Shown here in pieces: positions 8,785 to 17,647 of a stretch of 64,000 bases of DNA (positions are counted from its first letter, which is position 1; every line of letters begins with the position of its first letter). Where the stretch lies: contig NZ_LMQM01000013.1 in assembly GCF_001424145.1 (NCBI RefSeq), positions 1 to 64,000 on the forward strand. Direction: 5' to 3'. The position numbers and the translations under genes were made by a program. This DNA is from Chryseobacterium sp. Leaf404. GTDB lineage: Bacteria; Bacteroidota; Bacteroidia; Flavobacteriales; Weeksellaceae. Below the pieces are notes generated by a model. The model did no database searches, was not told where the DNA came from, and saw only the letters and a program-made list of their open reading frames with translations.

Positions 8785-9830
8785 TTAAGACAAATACTCC
8801 AAAACAACTCGGCTACAGATTCCCTGCAGAATGGGAGCCGCATGAAGCAACCTGGCTGAGCTGGCCTCACAAGGAAGAATCGTGGCCCGGAAAACTGGAA
8901 GAAATTTATCCTAAATATTCTGAATTTATCAAGATTCTTTCTCAGGACGAGTTTGTGAGAATTAATGTGAAAGATGATGAAATGCAGAAATTTGCGATGG
9001 ATTGCGTCATGCAGGCCGGTGCAAATATCGAAAACATTGAGTTTTATCAGAACGAAACCAACGATGCGTGGTGCAGAGATCACGGTCCTGCCTTTCTGGT
9101 CAATCCAAATTCAGAAGAGCAAAAAGTGATTGTTGACTGGGGCTACAATGCCTGGGGAAACAAATATCCACCCTTTGATCTTGATGATGTGATTCCGACC
9201 AAAATCGGAGCAGAATTTGACATTCCGGTTTTTCATCCGGGAATTGTGATGGAAGGCGGAAGTGTGGAATTTAATGGAAAAGGAACTATTCTGACTTCAA
9301 AATCATGTCTTTTAAATAAAAACCGAAACCCTCATCTTTCTCAGGAAGAGATTGAAGAATATCTGAAAAACTATTACGGACAGGAACAGATTCTTTGGGT
9401 AGAAGACGGAATTGTAGGCGACGACACCGACGGTCACATCGATGACACCATCAGATTTGTGAACGAAAACACTGTTCTTACCGTTGTAGAAGACAATACT
9501 GAAGATGATAATTATGAAATTCTTCAAACCAACCTCCGTCAGCTTAAAGAAATGAAGCTTCTGGACGGAACTCCTTTAAATATCATTGAACTTCCAATGC
9601 CGGATCCCGTAATTTGGGAAGATCAGAGACTGCCCGCTTCTTACGCCAATTTTTATATTTCAAATCATCATGTGATTGTTCCTACGTACCGTTGCGATAA
9701 AGATCCTGTGGCTTTGGAGATTATTCAAAAATGTTTTCCGGAAAGAAAAGTTGTGGGAATTGATTCTACAGAGATTATTTGGGGTCTGGGAAGCTTTCAT
9801 TGTTTGAGCCAGCAGGAGCCTGCAGTGTAA
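8721..9830 (+). CDS. aguA: Agmatine deiminase
   Basis: Converts agmatine to N-carbamoylputrescine and ammonia, the step before AguB. At 369 residues it has the family marks: GYRFPAEWEPHEATWLSWPH near the N-terminus, NDAWCRDHGP, VMEGGSVEFNGKGT, GDDTDGHIDDTIRF and the catalytic Cys361 in FHCLSQQEP. The first ATG (8721) overlaps the preceding pseudogene by 8 bp. Family homology begins only at about residue 28 (KQLGYRF); residues about 13-22 are encoded by a 7-bp tandem repeat, so the native 5' end has probably been replaced by repeat DNA. No other ATG/GTG/TTG start is evident between 8721 and the conserved region. Confidence 0.92.
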   Translation: MNNENSNNSPKCSDFGPRSSDFKTNTPKQLGYRFPAEWEPHEATWLSWPHKEESWPGKLEEIYPKYSEFIKILSQDEFVRINVKDDEMQKFAMDCVMQAGANIENIEFYQNETNDAWCRDHGPAFLVNPNSEEQKVIVDWGYNAWGNKYPPFDLDDVIPTKIGAEFDIPVFHPGIVMEGGSVEFNGKGTILTSKSCLLNKNRNPHLSQEEIEEYLKNYYGQEQILWVEDGIVGDDTDGHIDDTIRFVNENTVLTVVEDNTEDDNYEILQTNLRQLKEMKLLDGTPLNIIELPMPDPVIWEDQRLPASYANFYISNHHVIVPTYRCDKDPVALEIIQKCFPERKVVGIDSTEIIWGLGSFHCLSQQEPAV

Positions 9831-9949
9831 TTTGTTTTAAATTTTGCTTAAAATATTTCAGTTTATATTCTTTATAAAGTTTTTTTGAATGAAATGAAGA
9901 ATATTTTGATAATTTAACTAAATATTAAACTTATTATCTAATAAATAAT

Positions 9950-9957
9950 TATATTTG
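9950..9957 (+). promoter_or_regulatory. -7 box upstream of a secreted protein gene
   Basis: TATATTTG, 40 nt before the ATG at 9998; no good TTG at -33. Confidence 0.35.
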
Positions 9958-9997
9958 AAAAGTTAAAAAATATTTATATCTATAATCTGTGTTTGTA

Positions 9998-10813
9998 ATG
10001 AAAAGAAAAGTAAGTGTTTTGTTTGCTTTGTTGGCTGTGGGTATGGCTTTCGGACAGGGTAAATTTGGAAAATTCCTGAACTCAAAGAAACTCGCTCTCC
10101 AGTATAAAACTGTAAAAGATAAGGAAAAAGAAGACTATTATCAGCAATATTACTGGCTGGTAAAGGCAGAGCAGCTTAAAACTTATCCTCACCTTAAAGA
10201 CGTTAAACCAGTGGTTTTATACGAATTCGTAAAAAAGGTTAACCCTCAGAATCCTACCAAAAAAATTGATGAGCAGGGGAAAGAAATCAGAGATAAAGCA
10301 GAACTTTCTTTGGATCAGTATTTCAAAAACAAAAACTTTACAAACAATCAGGTTTTACTTCTCAACCTTGAAACCTATGTAGACCCTTCAAAAGGCGCAT
10401 ACTGGACAAAAGTTGATCCCGAAAAAATCAAAGAACTTGTTCCTAAAGAATTCTTCGGATTTGCTTCTCTTAACAGAATGACTGGTGAAGAAAAAAACTA
10501 TTATCTGTGGATTGACAAGAAAAAAGACGACTTCAAAATTGTAGATATTATTCCTGCTGAGAAAAGCAACAAACAGTTTTACGCATCTGTAAAACAATAT
10601 CTTCCGAAGTATAAATTTGAAACCAAATATATGCCGACGATGAAAAAAGGAACAAAATCTGATAAAACAGATAAAGATTTCTATTATATTATGCCGTTTG
10701 AGCAGAATAAAGATAATATCGAGTACAAAACCGATGACTTCGAAAACTACACACTGAGCCAGGTAAAAAGAGAAGGCGAAGACTGGATAGGCGTTGAAAA
10801 GGTCAGAAAATAA
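9998..10813 (+). CDS. Secreted hypothetical protein
   Basis: I chose the ATG at 9998 over the GTG at 9989 because it begins the signal peptide directly (MKRKVSVLFALLAVGMAFGQ). The 271-residue product is then a Lys-rich, probably periplasmic protein with two repeated-looking segments (LDQYFKNKNFTNNQVLLLNLE and DKKKDDFKIVDIIPAEKSNK). No membrane segment or catalytic motif is recognised and no function is proposed. It is a single-gene unit, closed by a strong terminator. Confidence 0.8.
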   Translation: MKRKVSVLFALLAVGMAFGQGKFGKFLNSKKLALQYKTVKDKEKEDYYQQYYWLVKAEQLKTYPHLKDVKPVVLYEFVKKVNPQNPTKKIDEQGKEIRDKAELSLDQYFKNKNFTNNQVLLLNLETYVDPSKGAYWTKVDPEKIKELVPKEFFGFASLNRMTGEEKNYYLWIDKKKDDFKIVDIIPAEKSNKQFYASVKQYLPKYKFETKYMPTMKKGTKSDKTDKDFYYIMPFEQNKDNIEYKTDDFENYTLSQVKREGEDWIGVEKVRK

Positions 10814-10819
10814 AATTTG

Positions 10820-10849
10820 AAAGTCCTGTGAGAAATCACAGGACTTTTT
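10820..10849 (+). terminator. Strong intrinsic terminator
   Basis: Perfect 11-bp stem AAAGTCCTGTG / CACAGGACTTT with a 6-nt loop and a T-run, 6 bp past the upstream stop. Confidence 0.9.
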
Positions 10850-10902
10850 GCATCTGAAAAAGTGGATGGTTTTAAAATTGCATCTCTCATTATTTTTAAA
10901 AT

Positions 10903-12306
10903 ATGCCGACAACAACCTCAACCCGCCAAACCGTAAAAAAAGTTCTTCCTTTAATTTTAGCAACTGCGATTTTTATGCAGATGCTGGATTCTACAATTCT
11001 CAACACGTCATTACCCTCCATTGCAAGAGACCTGGGAGAATCTCCGCTGAATATGCAGAATGCGATTATCAGTTATGTTCTCACACTGGCAGTTTTCATG
11101 CCTGCAAGCGGATTTTTGGCAGACCGTTTTGGGACAAGAAGAGTTTTTATTTTTGCTTTGGTTCTTTTCAGTTTGGGTTCAGTTTTTTGTGCTTTGTCGC
11201 AGAATCTGACGCATTTGGTGATTTCAAGAGTGATTCAGGGTGTTGGAGGAAGCTTGATGACACCCGTAGGAAAACTGGCTTTAATAAAAACTTTCAATAG
11301 AAATGAATTGCTTAAAGCCATGAATTTTGCGATTGTTCCTGCATTAATCGGTCCGGTTTTAGGCCCGTTGGTAGGAGGTTATATGGTAGATTACCTTTCC
11401 TGGCACTGGATCTTTCTCATCAACATTCCGATAGGAGTTTTAGGAATTGTTTTAGGATTAAAATATATGCCGAATTACAATTCAAGAGATACCGATTTTG
11501 ATTTAAAAGGTTTCATGATTTTTGCCGCAGCCTCTCTCCTGCTTTCCATTTCTCTGGAACTGTTTGGGGATATTCAAAATATTACTCCTGTTTTACTGGT
11601 TTTCATTCTCGGATTTTTATTTTTATACTATTACTACCGCCATGCAAAACGCGGAAACAATCCTATTTTTCCTTTAAGCCTGTTTCAGGTCCGGACTTTC
11701 CGAGTTGGAATTATTGGAAATCTTGCCACAAGACTGGGAATCTCATCCGTTCCGCTTCTGCTTCCTTTAATGATTCAGATTGCATACGGACAGTCGGCGG
11801 TTATTTCCGGCTGGATCATTGCTCCGATGGCTCTCACAGCGATGTTTGGTAAATCTTCTGTCATCCGGGTTTTAAATAAATTCGGTTATAAAAGAACGTT
11901 GATGGTCAATACGTTTATTATAGGAGTGTTAATCTGCTTACTTGCTATTCCGGATATTCACGATTCTATATTCTGGTTTGTTCCCGTGATTGCTATTTTA
12001 GGATTTTTCAACTCGATACAGTTTACATCGATGAATACAATTTCCATCGCAGATTTACGGAATTTCCAGACCAGCAGCGGGAATTCTTTAATTTCGGTGA
12101 ATCAGCAGCTCGCCATCGGGTTCGGAATTGCATTTGGATTAATTGTTTTAAAAATTTACGAAAACAGCCCAGAGCTCATCCGTCATGAAACGCACAACGC
12201 TTTCCGCTACACTTTCCTTACTGTAGGGGCTTTAACAATTCTCTCAAGTTTGGTTTTCAGAAGACTTCACGTTTCCGATGGCAGAAATATGAATTCGAAA
12301 GAATAA
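10903..12306 (+). CDS. MFS drug-efflux transporter of the EmrB/QacA (DHA2) type
   Basis: A 467-residue inner-membrane protein with about 13-14 hydrophobic segments, as expected for 14-helix DHA2 exporters. Visible motifs are LDSTILNTSLPSIARDLGES in helix 1 (motif D1, containing the conserved acidic residue), GFLADRFGTRRVF between helices 2 and 3 (motif A), and SRVIQGVGGSLMTPVGKLAL then GPVLGPLVGGYMVDYLSWHW (motifs B and C). It probably exports drugs by proton antiport; the substrate cannot be read from sequence. No membrane-fusion (EmrA-like) partner or regulator is adjacent. Confidence 0.9.
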   Translation: MPTTTSTRQTVKKVLPLILATAIFMQMLDSTILNTSLPSIARDLGESPLNMQNAIISYVLTLAVFMPASGFLADRFGTRRVFIFALVLFSLGSVFCALSQNLTHLVISRVIQGVGGSLMTPVGKLALIKTFNRNELLKAMNFAIVPALIGPVLGPLVGGYMVDYLSWHWIFLINIPIGVLGIVLGLKYMPNYNSRDTDFDLKGFMIFAAASLLLSISLELFGDIQNITPVLLVFILGFLFLYYYYRHAKRGNNPIFPLSLFQVRTFRVGIIGNLATRLGISSVPLLLPLMIQIAYGQSAVISGWIIAPMALTAMFGKSSVIRVLNKFGYKRTLMVNTFIIGVLICLLAIPDIHDSIFWFVPVIAILGFFNSIQFTSMNTISIADLRNFQTSSGNSLISVNQQLAIGFGIAFGLIVLKIYENSPELIRHETHNAFRYTFLTVGALTILSSLVFRRLHVSDGRNMNSKE

Positions 12307-12390
12307 AATAAAATTAATTTAAAACTTATCACACATCAACGTAAGATTTCTGTTCTATTCTTAGATTTGTTTTAATCAAAAAATAAGATT

Positions 12391-12708
12391 ATGAAAGCAG
12401 AATTTGAAAACATTCCTTTAAATAAAAACGAAGACAAAAAGAGATTTGAAATAGAATATAACAGTCACTTCGCTTTTATAGAATACAAAGAAACCCGGCA
12501 GCAGATTGCATTAATCCACACGGAAGCCGAGCCGGAACTCGCGGGAACGGGAGCTGCTGCGGCAGTGGTTGAAAAAACTTTGATGTATATTGAGGAAAGC
12601 GGTAAAAAATTACTTCCCTTCTGCCCTTACGTTTTTGCATTTATCAAAAAAAATAACAGCTGGAAACGTATAGTGGATGAGCGTTTTGAAAGTTACGACA
12701 AGCTTTAA
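12391..12708 (+). CDS. Small GNAT-like N-acetyltransferase (YjdJ-type)
   Basis: A 105-residue protein of the short N-acetyltransferase family that contains only the acetyl-CoA-binding half of the GNAT fold. The family signature is the acceptor-like stretch HTEAEPELAGTGAAAAVVEKTL (split here: HTEAEPELAG then TGAAAAVVEKTL) followed by LLPFCPYVFAFIKKN. Substrate unknown. A paralog lies at 14986-15267 with the matching IIPLCPFAKATFQKN. A -7-like box (TAGATTTG) is at 12362-12369. Confidence 0.85.
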   Translation: MKAEFENIPLNKNEDKKRFEIEYNSHFAFIEYKETRQQIALIHTEAEPELAGTGAAAAVVEKTLMYIEESGKKLLPFCPYVFAFIKKNNSWKRIVDERFESYDKL

Positions 12709-12805
12709 ATTCTGAATAGGAAGAGATACCGTTTGTCATTTATTTTTAAAAATCACTATATTTATTTTTGAAATCTCAATTAAACTAAAACTAAACTCAA
12801 AAAAT

Positions 12806-13708
12806 ATGATGTCAAATATTGGCCTGATTGTAGAAGAAAGAGCTGCAGATATAGGCAACTTTTTAGTGGGCAGACTTTTGCCTTTCCGTGAAAAAAGAGC
12901 CGTAGGACCTTTTGTTTTTATCGATCACATGGGACCTGCCGAGCTTAAAGATTACCAAAACCTTGATGTTCCGCCACATCCGCATATCGGACTTTCCACA
13001 TTGACTTATCTTTTTGAAGGATCCATTTTTCACCGTGACAGCCTTGGTTCTGCAACTGAAATCAAGCCCGGAGCCGTCAACTGGATGACCGCAGGAAAAG
13101 GTGTTGTTCATTCTGAAAGAACTCCCGAATATCTCAGAAATTCCCCGCAATTTCTGCACGGTTTCCAGATCTGGATTGGATTGCCCAAAGAAATGGAAGA
13201 CACGGAACCTTCATTTTTCCACATCGAAGCAGATGAAATACCATCCTGGACAGAAGGCGATACAGATTACAAGCTGATTGCCGGCGAAGCTTTCGGAAAA
13301 AAATCAGCAGTTCCCGTTCACAGTCCTTTGTATTTTGTTGAAATTAAAAGTAAAACTAAACAGAAACTCAATATCGGCCATCATCTTTTCGGTGAAGTTG
13401 GAATGTATGTGATGGAAGGCACTGTAAATATCGAGGGTCAGGAATATGGAACGAAACAGCTGCTAATTTCCAAAAATGCTTCGCTCTGTGAATTTGAAAT
13501 CAATGAAAACACCACGATTTATCTTTTCGGAGGCGAACCATTTGCTGAAGAAAGGCATATTTTCTGGAACTTTGTGCATTCAGACCGCGAAAAAATTGAA
13601 GAGGCAAAAGTAAACTGGAATGACCAGAATCACGAGGCTTTCCCTTTAGTTCCGGGAGAAGACAAGGAATTTGTGCCGCTGCCTAAGGCTGTTTTGAATA
13701 GAAAGTAA
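12806..13708 (+). CDS. Pirin family protein
   Basis: A bicupin protein of 300 residues. The four metal ligands of pirin-type cupins are in place: His58 and His60 (PPHPHIG), His102 and Glu104 (VHSERTP). Known family roles include quercetin 2,3-dioxygenase activity and, in eukaryotes, transcription cofactor function; neither can be assigned here. Start is ATG ATG at 12806/12809 and either may be used. A TATTTTTG box ends at 12780. It stands between small redox and stress genes (FMN reductase, OsmC), which suggests but does not prove a role in oxidant or electrophile stress. Confidence 0.9.
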   Translation: MMSNIGLIVEERAADIGNFLVGRLLPFREKRAVGPFVFIDHMGPAELKDYQNLDVPPHPHIGLSTLTYLFEGSIFHRDSLGSATEIKPGAVNWMTAGKGVVHSERTPEYLRNSPQFLHGFQIWIGLPKEMEDTEPSFFHIEADEIPSWTEGDTDYKLIAGEAFGKKSAVPVHSPLYFVEIKSKTKQKLNIGHHLFGEVGMYVMEGTVNIEGQEYGTKQLLISKNASLCEFEINENTTIYLFGGEPFAEERHIFWNFVHSDREKIEEAKVNWNDQNHEAFPLVPGEDKEFVPLPKAVLNRK

Positions 13709-13797
13709 ATTGTAATTGCAAGTTTCAATACTTTATAACTGGATATCCAACTTTTACATCGTGATTTAATATTAAACTCTAAACCTTCAACTGTATA

Positions 13798-14328
13798 ATG
13801 AAGATATTAGCATTTGCCGGAAGTACATCTTCCACATCCATCAACAGAGAATTGGTGAAATTTGTATTGAAAAGTTTTCCTGATCATGAAATTAATCTGA
13901 TTGACCTCAATGATTTTAACATGCCTGTTTTCTCCGTTGACCTTGAGAAAAAGGGGTTTCCGGAAGAAGCCCACAATTTTTTAAAGCAAATCGAAGACTG
14001 TGATGTGATAATCTGCTCGCTGGCAGAGCACAACCGATCTTACTCAGCAGCATTTAAAAATATTTTTGATTGGGCATCGAGAATTAATGTAAAAGTTTTC
14101 CAGAATAAACCGATGCTTTTAATGTCTACATCTCCCGGCGGTTACGGCGGCGGAAATGTGATGAACACTGCAAAAACTTTCTTTCCAAACTTTGGAGCAG
14201 AAATCAAAGAAACGTTTTCACTACCTAAATTTTATGAAAACTTTGATTTAGAAAGCGGTGTCATCAATCCTGAAATTCTCAAAGATTTGAATGAAAAAAT
14301 TGAAAGTTTTAAAACGCAGATTGCTTAA
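13798..14328 (+). CDS. NADPH-dependent FMN reductase family protein
   Basis: A 176-residue flavodoxin-like oxidoreductase. The FMN phosphate-binding loop is the N-terminal LAFAGSTSSTSINRELV, and the second conserved stretch is the PMLLMSTSPGGYGGGNVM region after AEHNRSYSAAFKNIFDW (active-site E/H-N-x-S-Y/P-type motif). It would reduce FMN, quinones or azo compounds with NAD(P)H in the cytoplasm. It begins 89 bp after the pirin gene on the same strand. Confidence 0.88.
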   Translation: MKILAFAGSTSSTSINRELVKFVLKSFPDHEINLIDLNDFNMPVFSVDLEKKGFPEEAHNFLKQIEDCDVIICSLAEHNRSYSAAFKNIFDWASRINVKVFQNKPMLLMSTSPGGYGGGNVMNTAKTFFPNFGAEIKETFSLPKFYENFDLESGVINPEILKDLNEKIESFKTQIA

Positions 14329-14356
14329 AAAGTTAAAATTTAACCACAAAAGCTTC

Positions 14357-14437
14357 TTGACACATAAGTCACAAAGTTTTTTTATTAAAATTTCGCGTAT
14401 ATTTTAGAACACATAAGATTGAAAATCGAAGATTTTC
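14357..14437 (+). repeat. Intergenic repeat ending in a GAAAATC-GAA-GATTTTC palindrome
   Basis: About 80 bp starting TTGACACATAAGTCACAAAG and ending in the palindrome at 14421-14437. A second copy is at 23953-24033. Both lie downstream of a gene and begin near an AACCACAAA string. Confidence 0.7.
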
Positions 14438-14489
14438 CTGTAGAGAATAAACCTTGCGAAATTCTTGTAATCAGCGGAAAATTATCATC

Positions 14490-14550
<61 letters not shown>

Positions 14551-14559
14551 CAATAATAA

Positions 14560-14580
14560 TTACCCATAACTCATTACTAA
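14560..14580 (+). repeat. 7-bp repeat, TTACTCA type
   Basis: Three imperfect units TTACCCA, TAACTCA, TTACTAA directly before osmC. Reverse complement of the AGTAATG-type units found at 24965-24992 and 52837-52864. Confidence 0.55.
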
Positions 14581-14585
14581 TAAAC

Positions 14586-14984
14586 ATGGCTGTAACCGTA
14601 AAAGCAAGCTTAGGCAAAACAAAATATTACACAGAAGTTGTAGCAGGAGAAAATACCCTGATCACCGACGAACCTATTGATAAAGGCGGACAAAACAAAG
14701 GTTTCAATCCTTTTGAAATTCTTGCAACATCCCTAGCAAGCTGTACCGCAGCAACTTTGAGAATGTACATCGACAGAAAAGAATGGAATGTTGAAAACAT
14801 AGACGTAGAAGTAGAACTGGAAAATTTTCCCTTAACAAAATTGGCTGTTTTTAAAAGAAATGTTAGTTTTGAAGGAAGCGACTTAAATGAAGACCAGCTG
14901 AAAAGACTTCATGCAATTGCAGATGCATGCCCCGTCCATAAAATTTTATTAAACGAAATAGAAATTCAAACCAAATTTTCATAA
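14586..14984 (+). CDS. OsmC/Ohr family peroxide-detoxifying protein
   Basis: A 132-residue OsmC-fold protein that probably reduces organic hydroperoxides with a Cys pair. The two conserved cysteines are Cys53 (SLASCTAATLRMY) and Cys115 (ADACPVHKIL), with Glu44 in NPFEILA. I start at ATG 14586 because family homology begins there; a longer frame from a TTG at 14454 would only add translated repeat (INQS units from the TCAA tract). The stop is 1 bp before the ATG of the next acetyltransferase, so the two are co-transcribed. Expression may vary with the tract length upstream. Confidence 0.9.
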   Translation: MAVTVKASLGKTKYYTEVVAGENTLITDEPIDKGGQNKGFNPFEILATSLASCTAATLRMYIDRKEWNVENIDVEVELENFPLTKLAVFKRNVSFEGSDLNEDQLKRLHAIADACPVHKILLNEIEIQTKFS

Positions 14985-14985
14985 T

Positions 14986-15267
14986 ATGATAGACGTAAAA
15001 CAAAACGACGACAAAAAACACGGAAGCTTTGAAGCTCAAATTGACGGACAAAAAGCCGGATTAATGACTTACACATGGGCAGGAGAAGACCGCTTCATCA
15101 TCGATCACACGGAGGTGGAAGATGCCTACAACGGAAAAGGCGTAGGAAAGGAAATGCTCCTTAAAGCAGTAGAATTCGCAAGAGAAAACAATAAAAAAAT
15201 CATTCCCCTCTGCCCGTTTGCAAAAGCCACGTTCCAGAAGAATGAGGATTTGCAGGATGTCTTGTAA
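14986..15267 (+). CDS. Small GNAT-like N-acetyltransferase (YjdJ-type)
   Basis: A 93-residue protein of the same short acetyltransferase family as the one at 12391. Signature: IDHTEVEDAYNGKGVGKEML (acetyl-CoA loop) followed by IIPLCPFAKATFQKN. It begins one base after the OsmC stop, implying translational coupling. Substrate unknown. Confidence 0.88.
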   Translation: MIDVKQNDDKKHGSFEAQIDGQKAGLMTYTWAGEDRFIIDHTEVEDAYNGKGVGKEMLLKAVEFARENNKKIIPLCPFAKATFQKNEDLQDVL

Positions 15268-15366
15268 AGTGGGGTGATGGATGTTGGGTGATAGATGTTT
15301 TTGCCCATAGATCAAAATTATTTTCACAGATGATTAAGAATAAAAATCTGAGAAAATAAAGTTGAG

Positions 15367-15423
15367 GCCACGAATGCACGAATTTACTTTCTTAATTTCA
15401 GTAATTATTCGTGTATTCGTGGC
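15367..15423. repeat. Palindromic repeat, GCCACGAATGCACGAAT type
   Basis: Arms 15367-15383 and 15407-15423 pair over 17 bp with one mismatch. A second copy is at 24076-24136. Both are followed by short AATCTGTG-type direct repeats (15445-15477 here). The 360-bp gap 15268-15627 holds this, those repeats and a -7 box; no gene is seen. Confidence 0.8.
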
Positions 15424-15600
15424 TTTTTTTAAATCTTAACGTAAAAAATCTGTGTAAATCTGTGAAATCTGTGCGAAACTACGCACGATATTCAACATCG
15501 TGCGACATTTAAAACATCTGTAAATTTACTAAATCTGCCAGGAATCACAAACAACATCCCGCATCCATCATCGCACATCCCGCAACATCACAAAAAAAAC

Positions 15601-15608
15601 TATATTTG
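15601..15608 (+). promoter_or_regulatory. -7 box upstream of the sodium/solute symporter
   Basis: TATATTTG, 19 nt before the ATG at 15628. Confidence 0.45.
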
Positions 15609-15627
15609 CTGAAATTTAATTGTAAGC

Positions 15628-17202
15628 ATGAATCCGGGAACTGTACTTTTACTCTTTGTATTTGTCTATTTTGTAGGGCTTTTGGTGATTTCCTACTTCA
15701 CCAGCCGTAACTCTGATAACCAGTCTTTTTTCATCGGTAACAAAAAAAGCAAATGGTGGCTCGTTGCCTTCGGGATGATCGGAACCAGCTTAAGCGGAGT
15801 TACTTTCATCTCTGTACCGGGAACGGTCGGAAAAATGACAGGAAGCGAATACGTTTTCGGTGGTTTTGAATATTACATGATGGTGATTGGCTTTTTCATC
15901 GGCTATTTTATCGTCGCCGCCATCCTTCTCCCACTCTACTACAAAATGAATCTTACCTCAATATATACTTATTTAGGCAAAAGATTCAATGTTGAAGCAC
16001 ATAAAATCGGTTCCGTATTCTTCATTGTTTCAAGAGCAATTGGGGCAACTGCAAGATTGTATTTAGTGGTAAATGTCTTACAGATTTTCCTGCTTGAAGG
16101 CTTAGGAGTTCCGTTTTGGGTAACCGCTTTGGTGCTTTTATTAATGGTGCTTTTATACACTTTTGAAGGCGGAGTAAAAACCATTGTGATTACAGATACT
16201 TTGCAGACATCTTTTATGATTATCAGTTTGATTGCCTGTATCGTTTATATTTTATCTAATTTAAACCTTTCATTTGGTGAAGCTTACACCATTTTAGAAC
16301 AGAAAAATTATACTCATTTCATTAATTTTGATCCCAATTCAAAGACTTTCTTTCTGAAAACTATTCTCGGAGGAATGTTCATTACCATAGCAATGACAGG
16401 TTTGGATCAGGAAATGATGCAGAAAAATATCTCCGTAGACAATCTGAAAAATTCCAAAAAAAACATGCTGACGTTCGCAGGAACTTTGCTTTTTGTGAAT
16501 TTGGCGTTCCTGTTTTTGGGCGGACTGCTCTATCTTTTTGCTTTACAAAATGGCGCGGGATATTCTGAAGTCACAAGCATTGTAGACGGAAAAGAAGTCG
16601 TTTCCAACGTATTCGGTTTTAAAGATGCCGCAGGAAATGTGAAAAATATTATGGGCGACGACCTGTTTCCCGCTCTGTCACTCAACGGATATTTCCCGAT
16701 GACAATTGCAGTGATTTTCATCATCGGTTTGATTTCAGCTTTATTTCCGTCCGCGGATGGCGCTTTAACTGCAGTAACCAGTTCATACTGTGTAGATTTG
16801 CTGAATTTGAATGAAGACAAAACCAGAACAGAAAAGCAAAAAAAACATCTCCGTATGAAGATTCACCTAACGTTTACGGTAATTTTCTTTATTTTAATTA
16901 TGGTTTTCAAGGCAATCAATGAAAAATCAATTGTATATCTCATCATGGAAGTTGCAGGATACACTTACGGACCACTTTTAGGACTTTTCGCCTTCGGAAT
17001 TTTTACTAAATTTAAAATTTCAAGAAAATATTCTATTCTTGCGGTTACGCTTTTAGCACCGGTTTTAACATACATAATTAATTATTTAGTCACGACCTAC
17101 ATAGATTACAGAATTGGTGTAGAGCTGATTATTTTGAATGGATTACTAACGTTTATGGGGTTGTGGTTGGTGAAGAATAAGAATTATTTGAAAGTGGTTT
17201 AA
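15628..17202 (+). CDS. Sodium:solute symporter (SSS family)
   Basis: A 524-residue inner-membrane protein with about 13 hydrophobic segments. Family features are the N-terminal SYFTSRNSDNQSFFIGNKKS, the GMIGTSLSGVTFISVPG stretch in the first core helix, and LISALFPSADGALTAVTSS (the SSS signature region containing Na+-binding serines). The closest annotated type is the generic sodium/glucose- or proline-like symporter; substrate not assigned. The following small lipoprotein gene begins 2 bp after the stop. Confidence 0.92.
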   Translation: MNPGTVLLLFVFVYFVGLLVISYFTSRNSDNQSFFIGNKKSKWWLVAFGMIGTSLSGVTFISVPGTVGKMTGSEYVFGGFEYYMMVIGFFIGYFIVAAILLPLYYKMNLTSIYTYLGKRFNVEAHKIGSVFFIVSRAIGATARLYLVVNVLQIFLLEGLGVPFWVTALVLLLMVLLYTFEGGVKTIVITDTLQTSFMIISLIACIVYILSNLNLSFGEAYTILEQKNYTHFINFDPNSKTFFLKTILGGMFITIAMTGLDQEMMQKNISVDNLKNSKKNMLTFAGTLLFVNLAFLFLGGLLYLFALQNGAGYSEVTSIVDGKEVVSNVFGFKDAAGNVKNIMGDDLFPALSLNGYFPMTIAVIFIIGLISALFPSADGALTAVTSSYCVDLLNLNEDKTRTEKQKKHLRMKIHLTFTVIFFILIMVFKAINEKSIVYLIMEVAGYTYGPLLGLFAFGIFTKFKISRKYSILAVTLLAPVLTYIINYLVTTYIDYRIGVELIILNGLLTFMGLWLVKNKNYLKVV

Positions 17203-17204
17203 TT

Positions 17205-17540
17205 ATGCTAAAAATAATAAAGGGCACAATTGCTCTAGTGATAACATTATCTTGTACAAATCCAGATTGTAATGACGTAAAAAAAGCCTTTTATCCAGAA
17301 GAGTATAATTTGATCGTTGTATCGACGAATATTGATCCAACATGGATAAAAGCTAGTGGATACTCTCACACAAAGAATACTTCAGACAATATTATGGTGC
17401 ATAATAATTGGATTGTTGGCTCAGAAGAAATCGAAGCGGGAGATACAATAAAAAAAGAAAAGGGGCAATTAGTTTTAAGCATACATAAAAAAGATACAAT
17501 TATAAATCATGATTGGTTTTGTAAAGGAAAGGCTTATTGA
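17205..17540 (+). CDS. Small putative lipoprotein
   Basis: A 111-residue protein with a lipoprotein-type signal (IALVITLSC, Cys17 as acylation site). Its ATG lies 2 bp past the symporter stop, so it is co-transcribed. The mature part has no recognised domain. Its DNA is visibly more AT-rich than the symporter's, and it could be a lineage-specific or acquired gene. Confidence 0.65.
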   Translation: MLKIIKGTIALVITLSCTNPDCNDVKKAFYPEEYNLIVVSTNIDPTWIKASGYSHTKNTSDNIMVHNNWIVGSEEIEAGDTIKKEKGQLVLSIHKKDTIINHDWFCKGKAY

Positions 17541-17550
17541 TAAATACACC

Positions 17551-17579
17551 AAAATCCGGAACTCAAACTCCGGATTTTT
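17551..17579 (+). terminator. Terminator of the symporter operon
   Basis: Stem AAATCCGG / CCGGATTT with a 10-nt loop and T-run, 11 bp after the stop. Confidence 0.85.
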
Positions 17580-17647
17580 CAATTTCCGTAAGCCGGTAAA
17601 AAATTGTAAATTCGCATACAATCAATTCTAATAATAAATCCTAATAT

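Noticed and set aside
10848..11300. 150-residue frame overlapping the start of the MFS gene
   Set aside because: The overlapping frame is out of register with a clear transporter, and its residues show no domain.
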